This document shows positions 21,600 through 33,176 of a DNA stretch of 64,000 nt, piece after piece. Made by a program: the position numbers and the translations under genes. Source of the DNA: Marsupella aquatica (lineage: Eukaryota > Marchantiophyta); the NCBI GenBank assembly GCA_973895155.1, contig OZ316892.1:15066001-15130000 (forward strand), given 5' to 3'. The notes under the pieces are model-generated. The model saw only the letters and a list, made by a program, of their open reading frames with translations. It made no database searches and was not told the DNA's origin. The first letter of the stretch is position 1. Every line of letters begins with the position of its first letter.

Positions 21600-24204
21600 C
21601 AGAATTAATCTAACTTCTAAATTACCACTTTTTACTTTGTCAATCGATGCAATTGTTCTACTTCTTAATTACCCTTAAGTTTGTCAATCTGACGTCGGAT
21701 AGCATTAGTCCATGTACCCTGTCTTTATATTACTATCATGCTTGTGAGTAAGCTAAGACAAGGTCTCCTATTTTTGTTATTATCATGTTTGAGAGTGAGC
21801 TAAGACGAGGTCTCCTCTTTTTCTTACTTTTTATTTTTAAAAATAAAGCATACACTGTAGAGTCACTACATTAACAATTAAATATTCTTAAATTTGAGTC
21901 TCAAAATTATTTTCATAGTTCATTAACTCTCCAATATATTAATCTGCATCAAAAAATTATTCTTATGCTTCATTAGTCAAATATCCAAATTTAATAATAA
22001 TTATTTAATGCGCAGGCCATGATCACACTACAATAGTTACTTTTGTCGCTTGTGGGTTTTCAATGACTAAATAGTGCCCAAATCTTCTTTCACTAGTACT
22101 AGTGAAATGATAGAAAGAAAAATAAAGGAAATAATCTAGTGTCTATTTTTTATAAGTAAATATTAGGTGGGTCTCACATATTCTCGCTCCTAGACCTTTG
22201 AGACATTTGCCAATTTGAACACTCCATCACAAAATACAGAAAAGTAATCAGTGACTCTAAGAATTTGGGAATGTCCAATCAATTTTTTGATGGAAGGGAA
22301 TGTCCCAAATTTTGAGGGTTGGAAGGGTGGGATGATGCTTTCACAATACCAACAAGGTGCCCAAAGCAGTTGAATAATTATCCCAAAACCTTATGTTATT
22401 GTGAGACTGGAAGTCTAAATGAACAGTTCTTGCCTTTGTGGTTTCTAAAGCTTGGTCATCTTGTAAGAAATCGCATGCAATTTGTGCATAAAAACATACC
22501 ATGGTGTCTCACTATGGGCTCAGTCCATTTCAATCCATTCAGTCAATGAACATACCAAATTTCAAAAATTAACGGCTAACCATTAACTAATGCTCAACAA
22601 TAGTGGAAACTAACTAGGGGTTGGAGCTCAACCAAAGCACAATTAAACTAAAGCTTGCAACCCCAAAATTCTTTTAGTCTCCTTGCCCACCCTAACCTCC
22701 CACCCATTTTCTTTCTTTGGTCCCCAAATCCTAACTTGTGTTTTTCTTTTTCATTTCCCTTCAATCTGTTTCATTTGATGGTTTGGGTTGTTGTTTTTTC
22801 AAGAAATGATAATTTATTATATAATTCAAAAAGTACATTAAAAATTTACAAGAGGTTCTTTTGAACTGACACTCTTTGCTAATGGGCATCTTGCTTTTCA
22901 CTTTTCTTAACTAAGTTTTTACCCTTCCCTAGTCTAATTGTTTTTGTTTGCCCTCAAGACAAACACAAACAGTCGTGTTTGCTTGTTGTTGCAACCATCG
23001 TTGTTTGCGTTTGTGGCCAAAACCATTGCCATGGCACAACCATAGGCCAGGAGTTTAGAGTGGACTTATCACGGGGTCCGGAACTAAGTCATATCTTATC
23101 ATTTTGTCAATTAATGTGGACCCTAGATAACTAAAATTGGGATGAACTACAGTAGGTTGTGGACCCCTACTCTTATTTCTGTCATGCTTGTAAAGAACCT
23201 AATACAGGTTCCCCTATTTTTGTTATTTCAAAAATAATACATACACTGCAAAGTGCTCAAACATTCTTGAGTTTGCATCACAAAATTATTTCAAGGTTTT
23301 GCAAGAACTCTTAATATTTTGTTAATCAGGTCCAAATTTTATCTATTTATTGCACAAGCCAAGATGACACTACAATAGTAGTTGTTGTTGCAAGTGAAAT
23401 TTTAATTGGCTCAAATACTGCCAAAATCTTCCCTCATCTAGCTCTTGACAAAATGATACAAAGAACAAGAAGGGGAACAAATATTCAAATCTATTATTTA
23501 CAAGTGATTATTAGATGGGTCCCACTACTTTTCCCTCGTAGGCCCTTGAGACATTTGCCAGTTGAAGAACTCACTCAAAAAATACAAAAAGGAAATCACT
23601 AACTTTTGGCATTTGGTGATGCCCAATCATTTTTATTTGACGGTTAGGAGAGTAATACAAACAAGGTGCCCAAAGGAGTAGAGTAGAGTAGAAACATCTA
23701 TTCCAAAACCTTATAATATTGTGAGCCGTGAAGCTTAAATGGACGGTTTTTGCCTTTTCTATTGCCTGTCCCCTTGCTAGATCTTTCATGCAATATGTCA
23801 AAAATCTGATATTACAGGGTATGTTAATTTCTACCTTAGGTTTTTTTATCATTTCCGGGTCTAATGTTTTTGCTGGCATTGTGACAAACAGAAACAGCCC
23901 TGGGTTGGTTTGTTTTGCAAACATTGTCATATTTGTTTGTGGCAAAAGTCGCTGACATGGACCATAAGTTATAAGTTCTAAAATGGACTTGTAATGGGAT
24001 CTATTTTATTAAGTTACATCTTTTGATTTTGTCAATTTAATGCTTCATGGACGCTGATCTATGTAGTCAGGATAAAGTTCATGGAAACATTTTGGCAAAT
24101 TTACAGGTCTATCCCAACTTCATTTTCAGAAGGCATGTCCTTGTTTCATTGTTTTCAAAACTAAGTAAGGATTACATTACCTTTGTTTTACGATCTAAGT
24201 ACAC
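21600..24204 (+). repeat. Two direct copies of an AT-rich dispersed repeat
   Basis: Copy 1 (about 21600-23107) and copy 2 (about 23108-24030) share, in the same order, GTCTCCTATTTTTGTTATT-type text, CACTACAATAGT, TTGAGACATTTGCCA, an ACAAGGTGCCCAAA phrase and a 3' stretch ending ...GGACTT(A/G)T(C/A)A(C/T)GGG. Copy 2 lacks part of copy 1. A third copy lies inverted at 5.4-7.3 kb. No protein domain or clean terminal repeat was seen, so the repeat class is unknown. Confidence 0.6.
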
Positions 24205-24367
24205 TGACACCTACTGTGACAGGGCCGCAAACCCGGTAGTAACTTAGTGATGACTTATAATTGCATATATAAGTAGAAAGACAAGTAGGTGTAGTAAAAG
24301 TGTTTAGATTTTCAAATGTTCAAATTTTTTTATTTTTGTTAGTTCTAATAAATGGATGCGACAACCG

Positions 24368-24561
24368 GAGCCCGCGAGCCATGGGGCGCAAGACGGAGGG
24401 CCGCCCCGCGAGTAGGCGGAGCCCCGAAAGGGTCTGCCGGGGCGTAAGCGAGGTGGCAGCCGGGGAGGAGGAGCCCGCGAGCCATGGGGCGCGAGACGGA
24501 GGGCCGCCCCGCGAGTAGGCGGAGCCCCGAAAGGGTCTGCCGGGGCGTAAGCGAGGTGGCA
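24368..24561 (+). repeat. 103-bp GC-rich tandem duplication, each unit with an ATG in strong context
   Basis: Two units with a period of 103 bp differ at one position in about 94 compared bases (GGGGCGCAAG versus GGGGCGCGAG). Each contains GAGCCATGGGGCGC. The two ATGs (24381 and 24484) begin frames with nearly the same 26 residues in different phases, because the period is not a multiple of three. The second frame runs 130 codons to 24876. Whether either is translated is unknown. Confidence 0.8.
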
Positions 24562-24967
24562 ACCGCATGGAAATTGACTTTGGGTAACACGGGGAGGATC
24601 GGGAATTCCCTACCCTTTGTTTTGTTTTTCTTTGTTTTTCTTTTTTTTTGTTTTTCTTTGCTTCCTTCTCCGCGCACGCAACTCCTTTCTTGGCCGAAGC
24701 ACTGTGCCCTCATTTCCGAAAGCAATTTCCCCAAAGTCGGAAGCTCTCTACCAGCTCTTACACTTATTTTCAAAGCTCTTTCTCGTGGTCAATTGTTGGG
24801 GCTTGTGGGCATGATTCTTCCGGGCATTAGCGGCAGCACGGAGTGGCTTCTGAGGGAATTGAGGGTAATTGATTGATCGGGATACGGGGGCCGTTTCGGG
24901 CCAGGGGATTGACATTGCTACGGGTGACGGGATTTGGTGATTGAGGATTTGATTTCGAGATGCATGA

Positions 24968-26821
24968 ATGCTAGATCAACCGGAGTTTAGTGTGGCATGC
25001 ATTCGGAGATACAAGGCTGCTTACCGTGACTACATGGAGACTTTGATTGCAAGGGAGAGAGAAGAGAGAGAAGCTACGATGAGCACGGGATTGGCAGCAG
25101 GTTCCACACCGGTGGGTAGGAGGATTTTTCATCGAATTTATCCCAAGACCTCCGCCAAGGTGATGGAGGATTGTCGGAATATTTTCCAAGCCACCGGGGT
25201 TACAGAATTCATGAAGGTGGAGATTACCATCCCTCTGGAGAAGAGCTGGGACATTGAGGTCGGGATGGAGTTACGAACGGAGGGAATCTACTTTGAATGT
25301 CTCAAACGTGTAGTGCCCCATGTGGAGTTGGCTAGGCTGCTGTTTCTGGAGAATCAGAAATTCTCATTCACACCTCGGCACATTAGGGGAGAACTCACAT
25401 TGAAGATGGTGGCCACTTGGGTGATTAATCCCACCTCCACCACTGCCATCCCTCTTTCCGCTGTCAAGGATGTTGAGTATAAGGGATTCCTGGCCAAGGT
25501 TCATCAACGGGTCCTTGGCAACGTGCAATCCGGGGTGGTGAATGAAGAGCATTTCGTGGTAGCTATGGACATCAAAAACCACCCAGCCCATGTGTACGGA
25601 TGGTGGTACTACGGGTTGAAGAAGCTGTTGGCCGTTGATCCCGGGAGTATGAAACCAGGTGGGGCTGTACATTTGATGGGGTCATTTGTATTGGCCAGGG
25701 CAGAAGGGTTGATTGGTTCCCCGAGACAGGAAGACACGGGATCATCTCTCACCACGGAGATCCGGATTATTGCCACTACCGTTTTAGGGAAGCTCACGGA
25801 GGAATCATCGTCGGCTGGTGGGGATGACGATAGAGGAGAAGAAAACCAGGATGAGGACTACACGTTGGAGTGGCTTGAATCACTCGTGGGAGATCCGAAA
25901 AAGCCCCTAGTCTACAACATTCCAGATGTTTACCTGACAGAGCTACAGGATTTCAGAGAGGGAGTCCATGAGGGACTCAAGCTAGTCCACGCATTGAGAG
26001 ATTCTCTCAAGCACGCCACAGCCAGAGTAGAGACGTTAGAGCAGAGTACCCTGTCTCTGAAGGAGGTGATCAAGGCCAAGGAGGGGACCATTCATGAGAA
26101 GGATAAGCTTCTCCAAGCAGCTCACGTAGAGATCTCCAACTTGAAGGGAGCCTTGTCCACCAAGGCCAAGGAAGCAGAAGAGGTGGGAGCGTTGAGACAA
26201 GCATTGGCCAAAGAGAAGCAGAATTCTGGAGAAGTGGTGGAGTGGAGAAACCAGGTGGGAGCACTACGGAGTCAAGTGGCCGCCTTTGAGACACGAGCAA
26301 AGAGGAGTGAGGCCTTGAGTCTGGGGAAACGTAAGAGCCCCGGCACACCTAGCTCCACACTTTCCCCGGATTTGATCTCCCAGGCTATTGAGATGGTGGT
26401 GAAGGAGGTTAGTGGGAAGTATGGGCCCTTGTTGGATGGAGCCAAGAAGAGTCAATAGAAGAGCAAGGGCTTGGAGAAGAAGCTCCGGGAGGTACGGAAA
26501 TCGTTACGGGAGGCTCAGGTCAGTACGGGGATGCCACCCAGGTCTGTCACCCCCGGGACTCCCATGGCCACAGGGCAAGTTCTACCGTTGGAGTTGCGGT
26601 TCGGAGAAGAGGCTACCCTATGGAAGGACACCATTGGTGAGGGGTACATCAAGGCGTGGTAGGCCTTGGCCACTTTGAGGAAGCAAGGGAGCGGCAGCAC
26701 GAAGAGTACCCCGGTAAAGAAGAAGAAAAGTGAGGTGGCACTCACTCCCGTGAGTGATGAAGAGGAGGCCCACTCACGGGGCACAAGCCAAGGCACCGAG
26801 AGTGAAGAAGAGGAGGAGTAG
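24968..26821 (+). pseudogene. Gag-like/coiled-coil protein of unknown family, 617 codons with two in-frame TAGs
   Basis: The frame runs from the ATG at 24968 to a TAG at 26819-26821, interrupted by TAG at 26456-26458 and 26660-26662. The intact first part is 496 aa. Residues about 50-270 form a globular region (PKTSAKVMEDCRNIF, GWWYYGLKKLL, GGAVHLMGSFVLA). An acidic linker follows (SSAGGDDDRGEENQDEDY), then a long heptad-rich coiled coil (about 330-450), a basic stretch (KRKSPGTPSS), more coiled coil after the first TAG, then KKKKSE and an acidic tail. I do not recognise the family. There is no zinc knuckle, protease or polymerase in the unit. The layout resembles a retroelement capsid-type ORF but this is inference. 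Codon-level openness over 1.85 kb argues for a once-functional protein. Confidence 0.6.
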
Positions 26822-27194
26822 ATAGTCGTACGGATGTGGTTGTACGGCCTCTGGATTTCCAAATTTTTTGTGAGGGGTCACTCACGGGCTTGTTGGAAAG
26901 AGCTCGTGGAGCTGATTCCCACAAGGGGCGGCGCTCCTCAAACGGAGCCAGGATGAGCAAGTTATGGCCCGGCGAAATTGTGTTTTCGCGATACGGAAAC
27001 GACCATAACTCAGGCGCCCGATGTCCGTTGCGAGTGCGGCTGAGTGATTCGGGATCAGGAGAAGAAGGGCTATCCAAGGGTGAGCTCAAAAGTACAATTG
27101 ATAGGGCACCTAGTTTCGGCCATTGTGGGGTGCCTTGCACTTTCGGGGTTCACGGAGTACAGTTGGGGCGCCGTCGAAGGCACCGTCGGCCCCT

Positions 27195-27222
27195 TGTTTA
27201 GGGTTTAGGGTTTTAGCAGCAT
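27195..27222 (+). repeat. Short telomere-type (TTTAGGG) tract
   Basis: The sequence reads GTTTAGGGTTTAGGGTTTTAG, about two and a half units of the plant telomere repeat, within the GC-rich unit. Similar short telo-box words occur in the first STN1 intron (about 1850) and near 8680. The tract is too short to claim a telomeric origin. Confidence 0.6.
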
Positions 27223-27985
27223 GTGTGTGCCGCATGCCTTTTTAGTTTAGGGATTTCTTAGTGCAGGGTTTTAGCGGCGCCGCTAGGGTAGCCGCCATCG
27301 TTGTGACCCCACGAGGGGTGCTTTGGTGTGGTTTTTCGGTATTTAGGGGGGGAGCCCCGAAGTTGTTTGGGGGGGAACTCAGCGTAGTACTTGGATGCTT
27401 TGGAGTAGCTTTTGTGAGTAGCACACCGATTAGGAGAAGTTCAAGCAAGAGTAGTGAGGTGGAGAACGTAGCACTTGTCCCCGGGAGGCAGGAGTTGGGC
27501 AGACGGCAGGAGGCCGGGTTGTCCTTGCATGTGTTACGGGAAACACCAAGAGATATGGATTTGGCTTGAGGTTCCAATATTTTGTGTGTCACTTGTTGTT
27601 GCTTGTGTTGTTTGTTTCCTCCCCTAGTGCGTGTGGTCGGTGTCGTTGTGGAAACATTTGCCCTTGTCACTAGTGTTCAAATCTTATTGTAAATGTTGGT
27701 ATGCTTGCCCAAGAGAGGAGGGGGGTGGTGACAGCACTCACCCGGTGGGCATGAGTTGTAGATGGTAGGACCAGTCCCTTGGACTTGATCAAAAATGGAG
27801 AGACCAGTCGATAGACTTGATCAAAAAGTACACTTCCGGGAGCAGAATCAAACATACTCATCCTTAGGTGTGGAAATCCTCAAAATAGCGTCCCTCCACG
27901 ACCCCGTAATACGATACCAACGGTTGAAGCAAGGAAAAGTACGGTTTGCACGTATTAATCGTTGGATAGGCAAGTGACACCTACT

Positions 27986-28354
27986 CACTAATTGTGCCTA
28001 GTTCAATTAAAGAGTTACCTTGTTTTACAATTCTCCGTGTCAACTCAGGTCCGACCTTTTGATTATTTTCTGGTGTTGTTGGCCCAAAAGCACCAAACTA
28101 CTAATCAGACACCAGCCCAAAATATCTGCTTACTTGAAGTTCTAAGCTAGGGCCACTTCACATAAAAAGGGAGGCAGTAGTTTGGGAGAATTCTATTGAA
28201 TGATCCAATAAATCTGGTCTGTCCAATAGAAGAAACATGTAGCAGCATTTCTCAATATTAAACAAGGGAGGCACTTAAGGTCTTGGGAATCCCAATTCCA
28301 CGTGGACCCAATATTTGAGCTTTGCAAGATGTGAGGAGGTTTTTGCCAAAAGAT
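27986..28354. other. Spacer between the GC-rich unit and the copia insertion
   Basis: Unassigned DNA with no recognised gene or terminal repeat. Its last five bases, AAGAT (28350-28354), are a candidate target-site duplicate of AATAT at 35394-35398. Confidence 0.4.
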
Positions 28355-28612
28355 TGTTGAGCATAGACAACATTCGCAACTGCAAGCCCATGAACCATCT
28401 AACGCACGACGCAAACTCCGATTCCTCCCCACCACGGATATCGATCAGCGAGTTCTAACCACCGTTAGAGAGCCCTGTCACTAACCTATCCGCACAGCCA
28501 CACACATTCGAGTTTCATGTGACGAAACTCCGAATGTACCATCGACAATGAATGCTGGAAAAACTTGTCACGGAAAAACCTGGTCACCTCCCAGGCATGC
28601 TATGATACCACT

Positions 28613-28956
28613 TGTTGAGCATAGACGACATTCGCAACTGCAAGCCCATGAACCATCCAACGCACAATAGTTGACACAGAGAGATACGTGGTTCACCTCC
28701 ACATGAGGCTACGTCCACGGGAACACACAAGAGCTTTACTGCACTCTAGGCCGACCGGCCATACCAAGCATCCAAAGCACAAGCTCTCCCTATCTCTCAA
28801 CTAGTTCCGTAACAATGAGCCTATGTTCCACCAGGGTCTGGCATTAGCCCTAGCTTAATACACAACAACACTACCGCTAACATTAGCTAAGTCCTAACCC
28901 AAGTTAGCCTAACTGTGGTTAGCTCATGAGTCACAAGACTAGAGCAATATCTAACA
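28613..28956 (-). repeat. 3' LTR of the copia element
   Basis: 344 bp, TGTTGAGCAT...ATATCTAACA on the plus strand. It has a single CACAAGAC at the position where the right LTR carries the TIR insertion, so it serves as the empty site. On its left it is followed by leader sequence rather than by host flank. Confidence 0.95.
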
Positions 28957-29149
28957 AAATCCCCCTTGATTATTGTCTTGGGGAATGGACTAATTGCAAC
29001 CATATGGAATACTCAGTTAGAAGTTTTAGACAATCACCTAAACAGGTCTCCCCCTAAAAACCACAAGGGTTAACTAGAAAACCGTAGCCAAACTGGAATG
29101 AGTAATCCATATACAAATAGTCACACATTGCTAAATAACTCTACTTGCG
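28957..29149 (-). other. Copia 3' untranslated region with polypurine tract
   Basis: The minus-strand purine run AAGGGGGATTT abuts the 3' LTR at 28957-28974, the usual position of the plus-strand primer. The remainder is short non-coding DNA after the RNase H stop. Confidence 0.8.
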
Positions 29150-32100
29150 CTACAACTGCAAAACTTGCAAAGTAGCACGGTGTCTTGAAAAACTCTCCAA
29201 AGGAATCACTTTGGTAAAGGCATCAACGGGATTGAGTTTTTCATCAATCTTGACTAGCTCAAAAGTTTTATCAGACACTGCTTGCCTGATAAAATGGTAC
29301 CTGATATCAATGTGCTTCACCCTGCTATCCATCACCTAGTTAGCAGCCAAGTGAAGAGCACTCTGACTATCACAATTTAGAGACATTTTGCCATGCTCTA
29401 AACCCATCTCCGCGATCAACTTATCCAACCAAATTGCTTCCTTTGCTGCTACAACATACTCTGCTTCTGTAGTAGACTGAGATATACTCTTTTGCACTTA
29501 GGTAAATTTCCAACTGATACATCCTCCAAGAGTAAATACATACCCAATTGTTGATCTCCTCGTGTCCAGACAGCCTCCATAGTCAGAATCTACATAGCCA
29601 ACTAACGTTCTATCTGATCTGGCATCAAATAGTAATCCATAGTCCTGTGTTCCCTTCACATACCTGAGAATCCATTTCATAGCTTCCCAATGTACCTTCC
29701 CTGGATTTGACATGAATAAGCTAACCTTGCTCATCGCTAGGGCCAAGTCAAGCCTAGTACAAGTCATCAAATACATCAGACTGCCTACTGCCTTCTCATA
29801 AGGAATCTTAGCCATCAGACCTTTCTCCACAGCATCCATAGGAGAGAAAGCCAATGATAACTTGAAGTGTGAAGCTAAAGGAATACTCACTGGCTTACAG
29901 TTTTCCATGTTGAATCGTGCAAGTACTTTCCTCGCATACTGGCCTTGACTCAAGCACAACTGTCCAGTATCAGAGTTCCTAAAAATCTCCATCCCTAAGA
30001 TCCTCTTGGCCTTACCAAGATCTTTCATCCTGAATTCAGAACTCAATTTGTTTTTGAGTTTGTCAACCTCAGATTGATCTTTAGCCACAATCAACATGTC
30101 ATCCACATAGATAACCAGAATGATGAAACCAAATACATCATTCTTGACTTTTTTCATATACACACAAGGATCATACACCATCCTTGTAAAACCTTGAGCA
30201 AGCATGAAATCATCAAACCGCTTGTTCCACTGTCTGGGAGATTGCTTCAATCCATACAAGGGCTTGAGCAATCTGTAAACTAAGTTCTCTTAGCCCTTCT
30301 TCATAAAGCCTACTGGTTGTCTCATGAAGATCGTCTCTTCCAAGTTGCCATAGAGAAAAGCAGTAACAACATCCATCTGATCCATCACCAGACCAAAAAA
30401 CACAACAAGCTGACACAAGATCCGAATTATGGAATACTTAGCCATCGATGAAAAGACCTCATTGTAATCCACTCCTTTCTCCTGAGTGAATCCCTTGGCA
30501 ACAAGCCTTGCCTTGTAGATCTTATCTCCATCCTCTGAAGGACTGTCATTCCACTTGTAAATCCACTTGTTGTCCACCACTTGCTGACCTCTTGGAAGCT
30601 CCACCAGCTCCCATGTCTTGTTGTCACTCAAAGATTGTAACTCCCTCTGCATTGCTGCATTCCACTCATGCTTTTGCTCTGAAGCACAAGCCTCACTGTA
30701 CGAAGAAGGCTCTCATTCTTCCAAGATCAAAGTCATTTCATCATCATCAGGTGCAATGTCAATATCATCTAGCTTAGATGAGTCTGCCCATTGACCATAC
30801 CTGGTAGGAGCTTTAGTAGAACGACTAGAAGTTCTTCTAGTAGATGACTCAAGCTGATCTGTTGCTGCTGCTAGTTGAATTTGAGGTACCCCAGCAACAA
30901 TCTGCTCCTCTTGTACCATCACAGGAACTGGCTCCAAACCCGAAGCTTCTCTATCTCTCTTGTCATGAACAGCATCATGACTAATCTCCCCCTCAACCCG
31001 CTCTGGGATGGAAGATTTCCCCTTGTCAGTATGGGAGTCCTGAGAAGTCTCCCACTCCTTTGATGATTTGGAGAAAAATTTACCAAATAAGCTGTAGTGT
31101 TGACAGCTTCAGCCCAAAACTCATGTGGTAAGCATGATTGACTCAACATACTTCTCAAGCGTTCCAATAGTGTTTGGTTGAGCCTCTTAGAAACACCATT
31201 CTATTGAGGAGTATAATTTGTTGTGAGATGGCGGGTAATGTCCTGCTTCTTACAATACATTTCAAATTCCCCGGAACTATACTCCCCGCTATTATTCGAT
31301 CAAAGATATCTCACCTTATTACCAGTCTGATTCTCAACTTGGGCTTTCCACTCCTTAAAAGTGGCAAAAACATTGGACTTACTGTGTAGAAAGTATATCC
31401 ACACATACCTTGAGTAATCGTCTATGAACGTGACATAGTATAACCGTCCAAAATGTGAGGGAATAGGGGCTGGACCCAACACATCACTATGTACATACTC
31501 AAGTACGTCCTTGGTGGTGTGAGTTCCAACTTCAAAGGGTTTCCTGTGCTGCTTCCCAAACACACAATGCTCATAGAATTCCAATTTACAAGATTGAAAA
31601 TTAGAAAGTAATTTATTTTTTTGAAGAAAGCCAAACCTTTTTCACTCATGTGGCCCAAACGGAAGTGCCACAGCCGGGCCGTTTCCTCATGAGACAAGGT
31701 TACATTGGCTTCATCACAGACTACAGTGCCCTCCAAAATGTATAAATTGTTATAACTCTTTCCCTTCAATACAACTTTAGTACTAGTTGAAACCTGAAGA
31801 ACACCATTAGCAGAACTCTACTGATGGCCATTTTTTTCTAAAACTCCAAGTGAAATGAGATTTTTCATCATGCTGGGAATATGTCTCACATTCGGACTCA
31901 ACGTTCTCACAGCACCATCAAACATCTGAAATCTAATAGATCCAAGTCCAACTACTTGACATGAGATTCCATTTCCCATCAACACTGACCCATTGGAAAC
32001 CGTGTAAGAACTGAAAAAATCTCTCCTAGAGCAAATATGAAAAGTACATGCACTATCTAGAATTCAGTCATCACTACCTGGATTTGACACTACGTTGAGA

Positions 32101-33176
32101 GCATAACTTTGGCATCACAATATGTCATCATAATCGAGTAAATCTACCTCATGCGAGCTTGATGTCGCGTTAGCTGATGCAGTAGGGTCCTTTACTCGAC
32201 AATCCCTTTTTTATGTGGCCAGGCTTGCCACATCTTCAACATGCAAGAGGCTTCCTCTCTTGCGATTTCCTTCTGGATTTAGATCTCCCACGTGATGTAG
32301 ATCTAAACCTGTTCTGCCCATTCGTGCGCTCCGCTGGTCTTCCCCGGTTCACGTTCAGCGCAGTGTTAGAAGAGAGATGTTGTCTGTGCTTGATCCAGCT
32401 TCTTCTGAGCATCATCAGACAATAATGAACTCACCACCTCATTATACAAAATGGACTTCAGATCTCTATACAAGAGTACCTGTTTCAAGCCCTGATAAGA
32501 CGGCGGTAAGGAGCTTAGCAGAAGCAAGGCCTTATCCTCATCTTCAAAGTCTCCCTTTCCCAGGTTTGACAGATTCACCGCTAGACTATTAAACTCATCC
32601 AGGTGATCCTGTAGCTTGCTCCCTTCCTTGAGCCTGAGGCTCATCAAGAGAGACTTCTTGTACAGCCGACCTGACGCATCTTTCCGGTAGTACTTCTCTC
32701 TTAGAGCCTTGAATAGTGACGCATAATCCGCATAATCATCCAACTTCTTGATGATGTGCGGCTTGAGATAAAGCATCACTGTATTGACAGCAATCACCTG
32801 CTCCTGTCTCCACTGCTTGTCTGAGATCTCCTCTTCTCCATCATACTGCTATCGCGAAGAGAGCAGATGAGGTAAGCCCATGGCCCGAAGAAACACCCTT
32901 CACTTGCTTCTCCCAGAGCAAGTAATCAGTACGACCATCGTACTTCTCCACCTAAAACTTCACTCCTCCAAATCTAGCCATCTCCCTCTTTTTCCCCACT
33001 ATCGACAGCTCTGGTAGTAGTACAGCTTCCTCCACTACACGTCGCACCGGTGATCGTACCGGTGATACTTGTTCCTCCTCAAATAGTAGCAGTTCCTCCT
33101 CAGACTCACCGTCTGATCGTCGCGATCTTGAAGCTCCACCGACGCCAATTCTTCCAGTATTCTCCGAGTCACTCAT
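29150..33176 (-). pseudogene. Copia gag-pol polyprotein, broken by stops and frameshifts
   Basis: Gag starts at ATG 33176. A UBN2-type gag region is visible at about 32800-32370 (LDEFNSLAVNLSNLGKGDF). The zinc knuckle near 32235-32200 reads C-x-x-CGKPGH then shifts frame, with a stop inside the C-x-x-C. GAG-pre-integrase LWHFRLGHMSEKGL is near 31680. The integrase has HCVFGKQHR, VHSDVLGP and FIDDYSRYVWIYFL (31584-31300), a stop at 31302-31300, then a broken TPQxNG at 31203-31201. The reverse transcriptase shows KARLVAKGFTQEKGVDY, LYGLKQSPRQW and YVDDM (30652-29498), with a TAA near 30283. RNase H has STTEAEY and HIDIRYHFIR, with stops near 29500 and at 29338-29336. The element cannot make its own proteins. 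Confidence 0.93.

Larger units (their letters stand above)
24205..27985 (+). mobile_element. GC-rich 3.76-kb unit with gag-like ORF, bounded by an 11-bp direct repeat
   Basis: The perfect direct repeat TGACACCTACT lies at 24205-24215 and 27975-27985. Between the two copies base composition shifts from the AT-rich surroundings to GC-rich, and the interior holds a 103-bp tandem duplication, a long gag-like frame and a GC-rich tail. Read differently, the outermost bases give TG...CA ends with a 5-bp CCTAC duplication. No matching LTRs or terminal inverted repeats were found, so the class is open: decayed LTR element, non-autonomous derivative or other insertion. Two GACCAGTC...GACTTGATCAAAAA phrases repeat at 27770-27832. 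Confidence 0.5.

Noticed and set aside
24215-27979. LTR pair for the GC-rich unit
   Set aside because: TG...CA ends and a CCTAC duplication can be read, but the first and last 250 bp do not resemble each other beyond a weak TGACAG...ACCCGGT similarity, so LTRs were not called.
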